From Ostrinia nubilalis (taxonomy: Eukaryota > Arthropoda > Insecta > Lepidoptera > Crambidae), in contig NC_087100.1 of assembly GCF_963855985.1 (NCBI RefSeq), positions 1,151,001-1,215,000 of the forward strand: DNA of 64,000 nt, written 5' to 3'. The notes beneath the pieces are model-generated. The model was given only the letters and a program-made list of their open reading frames with translations. It had not been told where the DNA came from and did no database searches. The position numbers and the translations under genes are program-made. The number at the start of each line of letters is the position of its first letter. Position 1 is the stretch's first letter. Positions 45,087 to 53,789 of the stretch are shown here, in pieces.

Positions 45087-45689
45087 TAAGTAATAACATT
45101 TGAGTTAAGTATGTAAGACATACCTATCAGTATTTATTCTGTGCTATTAGTGATGTTCTCATAAAGTTAAAAAATCTATGACTTTAGTTATGACACTAGG
45201 ATAAATGCTTCGATTGTAACATGGAAGGAAGGAACGACTCATTATCCAGATACCTATTCTCCAAAAACATCCGTTACTCACAGGTGTAGGAAGTGAACTT
45301 GACCTTCCGTTACCGATTCCCACAGAAGTGATGGGTTTTTAATGCGCATAGGATTTGATTCTCTATCATTACACCATTGACGAGCTATGGCCGAGTGGTC
45401 TTTCGGTGAGAATTTGAGAATGAAGTTGTTAGGTGTGTGTGAAGTCGTTAGTATGGTATTGAGGGTTCACACATCATTTCGAGCATCGTTATTGAGCTTT
45501 GTTTGAGGCGAGATGATTTTACTGCTTGGGTATATTGAGATCGATCAAAATGGCACACTTGGTAGATTGATAATGGTATGTTAAACAAAGTAAGATTATT
45601 TGCGAAAAATGTCAGTGTAATTGAAAGGTAAATATTTTTTTATTAAAATCCGTCACAGAACCCACTTTCTTCAGTATTAGCGAAGGATA

Positions 45690-45893
45690 AAATGGTTCCT
45701 TTGGACGTCTTTCACTGTGCTTGCTGGTACGTGGCCTCCACTCTAGAACCTTGCTGCTCTATAGAACGTCAGTGCGAGCTATTATGCTCTGCCCATTGCC
45801 ACTTTAGCTTGCTAATGGATCTGCTTATTATGTCAGTGACATTAGTTCGTTTACGAATATCCTTATTTCTGGTTCGATCTCACAGAGTTTAGT
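45690..45893 (-). mobile_element. RTE-like LINE internal fragment
   Basis: On the minus strand it matches 37081-37250. Shared stretches include GAAATAAGGATATTCGTAAA, GCAAGCTAAAGTGGCAATGG and the AGGTTCTAGAGTGGAGGCC region. It stops before the GRPPTRW block and carries several indels. Confidence 0.65.
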
Positions 45894-46949
45894 TTCTCAA
45901 TAACATTAAACGAAAAAAGCAATCCCTAAACTCAAACTGACAATCAAGTCCTCCTTTTTGCAGTAAGTATCAGATGTATCGCGGGCATTGAGAGGCATCG
46001 AAGGCACCGGATGTGGATGTTCCCATGACAATAGTATCGCAGGAGTCGCTTCGTGCAGGAGATGCGCGGGCGCTTGCGTATCGACGCCCACGCTGTGGCG
46101 GCGAAAGGGTTAACGTGGACATGGTTGATTGATGTCGAATTATAGACTCAAAGTTAGCAAATCAAATAGTTTATTTATATAAGTAGGCTCCCAAAGAGCA
46201 CTTTTATACGTTCCAACCCTACCACTGCTTCGGGACAGTAGTATGGTAGCATTGATTTTGATTGATGATTGATGTACCAATCATGGTTCAATTAGAGTAC
46301 CTATTTAGGAAATAGGAATATCACAGGATTGACTTAATGCTTGATTTCCAATCGAATTTTTACCATCAAACTGTAAATATTTATAATCCAAATTAAGATC
46401 GATTTGAGAAAACTGAGAGTCGTTTTTATCGTGCCTGAGACACAAGCTTAAAATAAGGTCATTTACAACTTTTGCAAAAAGAAGGAGTCTGGGGATCTTT
46501 ATTACTGATTTACGATTAAAACAGAAAAATGTTGCTTTCCAGATAAACTAAATCTATCTTAATTTAGGTGCTATTAAAAAGACGTAACCAAAATAGGGAC
46601 TTATAGAGACTTATAGGGAGGGACAAATACGATCTACGGTTAAGATTGTTTGCCTAAAAAATGTCTGGAGATCTTAGTCCTTTGTTCCTATAATATATTT
46701 ATTGCCACCAAGCCTTTTCAAATATATTTTTACACAAGTTAGCAGATCCACAGTAATCTTTCGCGGCGCATACACCGTGAACCGGGATAGTGATCTATGT
46801 GAGCCGTATGCTCGCTCGTCTCGTACATTTATAACAATTCACATTACTTAGCCATTATAAACGTTTCGCATTTACATGCTTACCTGATTGAACTGTTACT
46901 AAACCTAGAAGCGGATCTATTTATTTTGTTTAAATATTCTTTTAATCTG
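45894..46949. other. Non-coding stretch
   Basis: No gene or repeat is recognised. Positions 45980-46110 are GC-richer but show no motif. Confidence 0.4.
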
Positions 46950-47198
46950 AACCATTCGTCCAGAAATCCGCAATTCAAGCAGAAATTGAAAGAATGGTTG
47001 TTACAGAAATGTTTTTATAACCTAGATGAATATTTTAATAACTTTTGACATAATTATTATTTCATGACATTTTGTTTTATTATTGTTTTAAATTTTCTAA
47101 TATCATATTGTGCATCCGAGATGGATAACTGTTGAAACCACTAAATTATTGTTACCACCTTTTGTACACAGTATTGACAATAAAATTATTATGATTAT
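46950..47198 (+). mobile_element. LINE C-terminal fragment and 3' UTR
   Basis: From 46950, 32 codons and a TGA (47046-47048) encode NPQFKQKLKEWLLQKCFYNL followed by DEYFNNF. An LK-WLL-K-FY---E(Y/F) ending is typical of Jockey/CR1-group LINE polymerases. About 150 bp of AT-rich 3' UTR follow, with AATAAAATTATTATGATTAT as the likely tail. Confidence 0.65.
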
Positions 47199-47356
47199 GA
47201 TCATCACAACCTTATAAAGTTCGCAACTTCTTTTATTTTCACTTTAATACATCAATGATAAAATCAACGCTATTCCAAAAGAACTACGAACAAAGTCCCC
47301 ATATAATTATATTTCTATCGAAAATCCCGCCTTTACTTAGTTGTAAAAATAAGTAA

Positions 47357-47494
47357 CTTAAGGCTATATTGGCATTTAGCAAGAAATTACAATAAGTGCC
47401 TTACAAAGAGTGTTTACATTTGCAAATTAATCGTAAGTTAATTACGTAAGTTACTTACGTGAGTGTTGTAAATGTAAAGGCGGCCTTACATTTA
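47357..47494. repeat. Weak foldback element
   Basis: The ends TAAGGC...GGCATTT and AAATGTAAAGGCGGCCTTA are partly inverted. Inside, TTTACATTTGCAA pairs with TTGTAAATGTAAA, and several overlapping TTACGTAA-type palindromes lie between. This is probably a small degraded MITE. Confidence 0.5.
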
Positions 47495-48381
47495 TTCTAG
47501 GAGTAACGTGTTAACACCAACAATAATAAACACTATCTGATCTTATCCAGAAAGAGTTCACAAAAAGCTAATTCAACGAGTTTAAACAAGGCCTAACGGC
47601 GTCGGATTCCTTGTCCTTTTTATTTGAATAGTGATGTTTAGTGGTCGATAGATTTGTAGAAAACTATCGACTTTTAGTTACGGCTTCCCCTGAACAAAGT
47701 AGTAAATAATGTGAAAATTTTAAGATTTTTTACGGTGAGTATAAAGTCGGTTTTAAAATGTTGCATCCAGTTTTCCTACATCAAACTATAGAAAATACTA
47801 GCTGCGGAATTGACTCTCACTGGTCAAAAAGCTATAATACTTAGTTTGGGACTAGAGGCGCAGTGTATAATGTCCAAAGATATTTATCGAAAAAAAAAAG
47901 CAACATCATGTGCTCATTTATCTGCCTTTTCTGTATGTTTCTTTGTTTTAAAATGTTGACAAGTCTATCATCATCAACAAATTTTTCTTCAACATCAACA
48001 ACTTTGAGACCAATGAAGTAAACCGCCCCAAATCATCGATATATTTTTATACATACATCACTAGCGCAGTTTTTCCTTGCCACGGCTTAGCGCGCACGTC
48101 ATCCCCTTACCACATCTCCCGCTGCGATAATAGATCATTTGCGCTTGATTCGATCCGATTTCCTGTTCATTCACACATTTAGACGTCTTTTTGTATCGAT
48201 ACGTCGCTTATCTGATGCTAGGCTATCTGTATCAGCGCTAATAAGAAATATGTCGATCGTTTTTAGACGTTGGTGTTTTGTGACGTGCAATGAATTGGTT
48301 ATTCATTTTGTATTGGCTTAAAATGTAAATTAAGCATAGAAAAGAATATTTTCAAGGCAAGAGTGAATAGGCACTTACTGA
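47495..48381. other. Mostly non-coding, with a CR1-like scrap
   Basis: No gene is supported. At 48350-48380, TTTTCAAGGCAAGAGTGAAT then AGGCACTT matches the CR1-like tail at 16320-16340. A 60-codon ORF at 48139 lacks motifs. Confidence 0.4.
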
Positions 48382-48515
48382 GAAGTTATCATCATCATCA
48401 TCATCATCATTTCAGGTACAGGACGTCTACAGACTGCTGAACATAGGTCTCCCCCAATTATTTCCATATTGCTCAGTTGGTAGCGGCCTGCATCCAGCGG
48501 GTCTTCCTACCACCA
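48382..48515 (-). mobile_element. RTE-like LINE 3' end, interrupted by copia
   Basis: It starts with the inverse of the (ATG)n tail (ATCATCATCATCATCATTTC) and continues ACAGGACGTCTACAGACTGC and GTAGCGGCCTGCATCCAGCG. The copia element begins immediately afterwards, so copia appears to have inserted into or beside this remnant. Confidence 0.75.
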
Positions 48516-48520
48516 TCTTT

Positions 48521-48658
48521 TAATAAAACGCAGAGAGTAGCTTTCCACAGACTAATCTTTTTATTTCTTTTTTAGTCATAGATAAATACAATAGACCAAA
48601 TGCATAGACAACTGTCTTATTATGTAATAGGATATTTTGATATTAATGAATACTAATA
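48521..48658 (-). repeat. 3' LTR of copia element
   Basis: The 138 bp read base for base like 51114-51251. On the minus strand it starts TATTAGTATTC and ends GTTTTATTA, which is not the canonical TG...CA. Confidence 0.9.
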
Positions 48659-48711
48659 CCACCACTTAGCAAAATAATCCAAAAACACTAATAAACTTTG
48701 AAGCTACAATT

Positions 48712-50946
48712 TTACTTTAAATTCACAATGCCTAATTTTCTTATAAATTCAGTATGTTTAACTTTACACAAACTTTTTGTAAGTACATCAGCTGGCATTT
48801 CTTTAGTGTTTAGATATGCAATCTCTATCAAATTATTTTGAACAGCTTCTCTAATAAAATGAAACCTCACATCTATATGTTTACTTCTTCTATGGTACAT
48901 ACAATTTTCAGTAAGTTTTTTAGCACTCTGGTTATCATTGTATAACAGAACAGGTAAATTCTTTCTATTAAGAAGTTCATATAAAAGGTTCTTTAGAAAA
49001 ATAGCTTCTTTACTAGCCTCGCAGACAGCCATATATTCGGCTTCTGTACTAGATAATGCAACTGTCTGCTGCTTTCTACATTCATGAGAAACTACACATC
49101 CAGAGTACATAAAGCAATATCCTGTATAGGACCTTCTGTCTACTGCATCTGAAGCCCAATCGGCATCTACATATCCAATTATATCTAAGTTATCTTTAAC
49201 ATACATCAAACCATAAGATTTTGTAGCATTTAAATATCTTAAAACTCGCTTGGCATGTTTCCAATGCGTTTGGTTGTTACAATTGTTAAATTGGCTCAAG
49301 TAGCTAACACAAAAAGATATATCAGGCCTTGTTAGAACTGAGAGGTACATGAGACTTCCTATCAATTGCTGATAAGGATAATTACTTGTCTCATTTTTGC
49401 CTTTTTCAAGTTTTAAATTTACTTCCATAGGAGTTTCTACGCTTGTACAGTTCTCCATATTAAATTTACAAAGCAAATGTTCTATAAATTGTCTCTGATC
49501 TACATAAATCCTATCTTTTTCAATCTGAACATTCATGCCTAAGCATTTCTTTAGTTGACCTAAGTCTTTTAATTTAAAATGTGCACTTAATTCCTTTTTC
49601 AGATAATCTACTTCTTTGTTACAATTCGAAAATATGAAAAAATCATCTACAAAAAGAGCAATAAAAGTTATCTCATCTCCTGACACTTTTACAAATAAAC
49701 AAGGTTCATAATCTGACTTTTTATAATTGAGACTTTGCAGACATGAATCAACTTTTATATACCATGCCCTTGCTGATTGTTTTAGTCCATAAATGGCCCT
49801 TTTTAACTTTAAAACTTTACATTTATTATCCTCACATTTTAAATTCTCTGGTAATTGCATATACACAGTTTCATCTAATTGGCCATTTAAGAAAGCTGTT
49901 ACTACATCTAAATGGGTAATGGTTAAATTCAAGTTAGCACTAATAGCAAACAACAATTTTAAAGTGGAATATTTTAGCACAGGTGAAAAGGTCTCTTTGT
50001 AATCAATACCTTCCTTTTGGGTAAAGCCTTTTGCCACCAATCTGGCTCTATACCTCACAGTGTTGTCGCTATTCAGCTTCTTCTTGTAAACCCACTTGCA
50101 CTGCACGGCTTTCACATCATTGGGTTTATCTACAAGTTCCCAAGCTTCATTATCATGGAATGACTGCAACTCTTCATTCATTGCTTCAGACCATTGTTCT
50201 TTCTCTGCACCACTCATGACATCCTCATAGGTAAGGTTTTCTGATCCAACATCTTCATGATTGGGCATACATACATTGCTGTACCCAAATCTCTCTGGCG
50301 GCTTTGACATTGACGTTTTCGATTTTGACATTTCTGCAGTGCTGCCAACATGCTTTCTGCGCTGCTGCCAACCTTTCGATAAAAACGCACCATCCGTTCC
50401 AGTACTGCCAACTTCAGCACTCATATCCAGTAATTTTGATTTAATGGCGTCCGTACTAATTGTCATCCCGGAATGTTCGATGGCCATAATCATCGGGGTG
50501 AATTTCTCCGTCAATCCAGCCAACAATAAACATCCCACCCACTCATCAGTAATGGAAAATCCAGTTCCTTTTAATTTCTGAGCTGTTTCTACTATTTGTG
50601 TCACGTATGAGGTCATAGTTTCGCTGTCTTCTAATCGGATTGAAATTAGATGTCGCAACAAACTGATTTTCCTTTGAAATCCGGAATCATCGAAGAGTGA
50701 TTTCAGGCGTTTCCACACATCCTGGACAGTTTTCTCATTCTTGATATGGACGTAAAGCGATGAATCGATCGTCATTATGAGTTTGGCCTTTGCTTTTAGG
50801 TAATCTGCATCAGGAACTTCATCAGGATCGGTTTTATTTATGTCCACTCCTTCGAGAATTAGAAAATTTTCCGCTGCGAATGCCCACTCATCATAATTCT
50901 CGCGGCCCTTGAGTTTCGGTACGTTGACAATATAACTGCCGGCCAT
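48712..50946 (-). CDS. Gag-RT-RNase H fusion, Ty1/copia
   Basis: The 744-residue ORF begins at ATG 50946-50944. Residues 1-190 are a copia-type Gag (KLKGRENYDEWAFAAENFLI, later LLAGLTEKFTPMIMAIEHSG). At about residue 190-230 the frame passes straight into the region before reverse transcriptase (EQWSEAMNEELQSFHDNEAW). RT has WVYKKK, the YRARLVAKGFTQKEGIDYKE block, the LDVVTAFLNGQLDE motif and FVDD at 432-435, where most copia elements have YVDD. RNase H shows YVDADWASD (~592-600), SSTEAEYMA (~632-640) and NDNQSAKKL (~670). There is no CCHC knuckle, protease DSG/DTG site or integrase domain. The fusion is in frame with no stop codons, so it could be translated. It could be a template-switch deletion or a copy of a spliced RNA. 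Confidence 0.92.
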   Translation of the reverse strand: MAGSYIVNVPKLKGRENYDEWAFAAENFLILEGVDINKTDPDEVPDADYLKAKAKLIMTIDSSLYVHIKNEKTVQDVWKRLKSLFDDSGFQRKISLLRHLISIRLEDSETMTSYVTQIVETAQKLKGTGFSITDEWVGCLLLAGLTEKFTPMIMAIEHSGMTISTDAIKSKLLDMSAEVGSTGTDGAFLSKGWQQRRKHVGSTAEMSKSKTSMSKPPERFGYSNVCMPNHEDVGSENLTYEDVMSGAEKEQWSEAMNEELQSFHDNEAWELVDKPNDVKAVQCKWVYKKKLNSDNTVRYRARLVAKGFTQKEGIDYKETFSPVLKYSTLKLLFAISANLNLTITHLDVVTAFLNGQLDETVYMQLPENLKCEDNKCKVLKLKRAIYGLKQSARAWYIKVDSCLQSLNYKKSDYEPCLFVKVSGDEITFIALFVDDFFIFSNCNKEVDYLKKELSAHFKLKDLGQLKKCLGMNVQIEKDRIYVDQRQFIEHLLCKFNMENCTSVETPMEVNLKLEKGKNETSNYPYQQLIGSLMYLSVLTRPDISFCVSYLSQFNNCNNQTHWKHAKRVLRYLNATKSYGLMYVKDNLDIIGYVDADWASDAVDRRSYTGYCFMYSGCVVSHECRKQQTVALSSTEAEYMAVCEASKEAIFLKNLLYELLNRKNLPVLLYNDNQSAKKLTENCMYHRRSKHIDVRFHFIREAVQNNLIEIAYLNTKEMPADVLTKSLCKVKHTEFIRKLGIVNLK

Positions 50947-51095
50947 TGTTCAAAAACTTGCAACGTAATGTTCAGTCTTACACACCGCACAGTTTTTAAT
51001 CTGAACTGATTTCGACGACACAAACAGTTAATAAAGTTTTTCACTACTGATTTCTGGATTTTGTACACTTTTACTAATTTTAAACAGCAAAAAAT

Positions 51096-51113
51096 GTGTC
51101 TGGGCCCATAACC
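51096..51113 (-). other. Copia primer-binding site
   Basis: On the minus strand, GGTTATGGGCCCAGACAC directly follows the 5' LTR. Drosophila copia uses an almost identical site that pairs with an internal part of initiator methionine tRNA rather than its 3' end. The match supports the same half-tRNA priming here. Confidence 0.8.
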
Positions 51114-51251
51114 TAATAAAACGCAGAGAGTAGCTTTCCACAGACTAATCTTTTTATTTCTTTTTTAGTCATAGATAAATACAATAGACCAAATGCATAG
51201 ACAACTGTCTTATTATGTAATAGGATATTTTGATATTAATGAATACTAATA
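51114..51251 (-). repeat. 5' LTR of copia element
   Basis: This appears identical to 48521-48658 and is followed by the TCTTT target duplication at 51252-51256. Confidence 0.9.
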
Positions 51252-51346
51252 TCTTTATCCATCCTGGAAAATTTAGAATGTTCCTGGATTGAGTTCAATT
51301 ACCTAGAGGCTAGACCCAAGTGGTTGACTACGGAGTCTAAGCATGA

Positions 51347-51450
51347 GTTGCACCACTTTATTTTAACGTGACTATAACCACAACGGTGTTTTTGTATGGA
51401 GTTTGACAGACTTTTGACGTTTTGTTAAAGTTAAAGTAAGATGGTGCAAC
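51347..51450 (+). mobile_element. Small foldback MITE, copy B
   Basis: It starts GTTGCACCACTTTATTTTAA and ends AAGTTAAAGTAAGATGGTGC-AAC. The ends are imperfect inverted repeats. The body has TTGTATGGAGTTTGACAGAC, shared in inverse with 45003-45086. Widely dispersed MITEs of this pattern are known in Lepidoptera. Confidence 0.75.
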
Positions 51451-52958
51451 CAAAAGACTATACAAAAATATCCTTCGAAATATGACTATCACCTATTTCT
51501 CACGTCTAAACTGTAAATATTAAGTTTCGTGCAGTCGCCAATTACGTAGCCGTGTCAATCCACTAAGAATTATGCAATTTTTCAATCCCACAATAACTAT
51601 ATTCGTTTTAATAGGACGTCGTGAAGTGGCCGAGTTATCAAGATATTGTTAAGGTTAGTGCAGAATGGTCTTGTCAAAAAAGGAAAGACTGATGGACGAC
51701 TTGAATGGAAATGCTAGGTTATTATAGTTTTAAGTCCTTTAAAAATAGTTTGTACTTTTCGTAAGTGATCAAGTTTGGTATGGATAAAGATGAAGAGCTT
51801 AGTGAAAATTTCATACTATAGCTTTTTATGGATTTTAGATTTATTTTCTTTTTGAATGGATCTCAAATGATTGAATGATGGATGTGGTTTAATGTTGAAA
51901 GACTGACTTATCCATATTTTTTTTACATAGAGCTACGTAAAAATATCACTACAAAGTGTATTTCCTACTTTTTAAAACGATGCAGTGTTTTAAAAATCAT
52001 ACAAGACTTTTTAGAGGGTCCCATTCTAGAGGGTTTTGATTTTATGATACTGTAGTGGCAAAATGTTTTCTATGTAAAGATATTGTTCCTCTGCAACATT
52101 GTATTTTTAACAGTCGTGTTACAAAAATCACTTATGTATACACACCTTAACCTAAACTGTTTCGGTATAACCCTTCGTGTCCTAATCCTATTTCCAATTC
52201 AATAATCGAACTATGCAGAAAACAGTCGCGTTAGATGTAGGCTGAACGCACACTTTTTTACAAAATATTTTTAAAGAAAAAAAAAATTCACAAAGTCAAA
52301 ACAACGTTAAGCAAAATCAAATTATGAAAAAAATATTTCGTAGCTTTGCAATATTATCAAAAACTTTATCTAATTTGGTAGCTAATGCAGGAAACGAGTA
52401 CAAATTGGCATTCAATTCAATGACGTTGAAGCTATTATCCATTTTATTTCAGGTTATGACATTCCACTGGTGGTTCTAAGTCGAGAAGTGCCAGAAATAC
52501 TATTAGCTTTTTCACCTAACCACTGCCAACTTTAGTCTTGATTTCATTGGTCAATCTGGCATTCTAGGCATGACGTTTGATTCTGATACGCCTTATTAAA
52601 TACACTTTTTTGTGTCAGTTTTTAAATCCGCTATGTTTTCACCTTCTCACCACGATAAAACTACAAAATTTTTTAGTACTGACGTGAAAACCATAACAGT
52701 TCACACGTCCCTACTGTCTGTCTTGACGTTAATTTCCACGCAGCGTGGAAACGCCAACGTGCAGCCAGCCTATTCTGTCCCCAGTCGTGTGCTGAGGCGT
52801 TATAACTCATGAGTGTTCCAATACGGCGACACTTCACGCGGCCACAATCTATGCGCCATCCTGACCTGGTCGTCGACTCGGTGGGAACCTTTATTTGCAA
52901 GTTAAAAGTCGCATCCATTGTTTTGGGATTTTGAAAGTATGCTTCTTCATATACGGTA
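51451..52958. other. Non-coding stretch between copia and BEL
   Basis: No gene is supported. A good 3' splice site (ATTTTATTTCAG, ending 52452) precedes 27 open codons (from TATGACATTCCACTGG) and a stop at 52533-52535, without a donor or partner exon. A GC-richer patch at 52690-52920 has ORFs on both strands and no motif. Confidence 0.35.
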
Positions 52959-53263
52959 TGTTCGCGCTGCTACATCAGCGCCACCACCGGCGACGCTAGC
53001 GCCCCCTATCATAATCAAGCATGCTCCATAGAAAGAGGTCTATGGAGCCGAGAGAATTTTGGTCTATGCGACGACCGCCAAAAGAAGCGTCGCTTCCATT
53101 TTTTTTACCGCCAACGAGAAAGGCTTTATTTTTCTGTAATGTACCTATAATATTGTTTAAACCGAAGTAAACCCCAATGTTCACCGAAGAATGGCTTATT
53201 ATTGAAAAGGCCCCTAATTTCAAGATCCTACGATACTACAAACTATAATCCTAAGCTCCAACA
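52959..53263 (+). repeat. 5' LTR of BEL/Pao element
   Basis: Sequence shared with the right copy starts TGTTCGCGCTGC (GTA also precedes both) and continues to 53252. The true end is probably AACA at 53263, which would pair with the TGTT start and place the primer-binding site eight bases further on. Confidence 0.82.
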
Positions 53264-53270
53264 TGATATT

Positions 53271-53288
53271 TGGCGACCGTAGACATCA
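53271..53288 (+). other. BEL primer-binding site
   Basis: TGGCGACCGTAGACATCA starts with the TGG expected opposite a tRNA CCA end. It resembles primer-binding sites of other insect BEL elements. The exact tRNA is not assigned. Confidence 0.65.
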
Positions 53289-53789
53289 CGAACACGAAGA
53301 AAACTGCTGAAAAACGATGATTCCGATGAAGAACCGATGCTAAACCCAAATCCAGGCCTCCATCCAAGATTCCAAGCACCTATAACCTATTGCACGATTG
53401 TAATGCGCATGGAGTGTCGTAAAGTGTTTCATCCAAAATTTTCATGTTAACTCGCTAAGTATATTTTCAAATTCTCCAAGCAACAGGTGGGTTCTTTTCT
53501 TGTCGCTCTTCACTGTCTTCCTGTTTGTGCCTTCGCTATTAGCTTTGCACGCATTAAACACCACACGCCGAACTGTTTCAGTCTAATCGGGCCTACAACG
53601 TGGGGGTGCCTATCACGCGTGCTAACCTCTGAGCTGCCGATCTCCGCTTCTGCTGCGGGCGGCGTCAGGGCAGTTGTAAAGCTTCGGGGCATCGGGCTGA
53701 GGCTGCGACGCGCACGAGTTGCGCAAAGGACCGCTATACAAGTTTGACCTGCACATTTTATTTGCTTATTTCATTGTTTGTGCGCCAAT
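53289..53789 (+). other. BEL 5' leader
   Basis: About 500 bases of leader lie between the primer-binding site and the Gag start. An ORF at 53487-53747 overlaps a minus-strand ORF and has no known motif, so it is left uncalled. Confidence 0.5.

Larger units (their letters stand above)
48521..51251 (-). mobile_element. Ty1/copia element, non-autonomous deletion derivative
   Basis: The element is 2,731 bp with identical 138-bp direct repeats and a 5-bp duplication, TCTTT, at 48516-48520 and 51252-51256 (boundary ambiguous by one base). It runs on the minus strand: 5' LTR 51114-51251, primer-binding site, one 744-codon ORF, short purine tract, 3' LTR 48521-48658. Full copia elements are about 5 kb. 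The missing length matches the absent zinc knuckle, protease and integrase. Identical LTRs imply recent movement, presumably with proteins from an intact relative. Confidence 0.93.
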
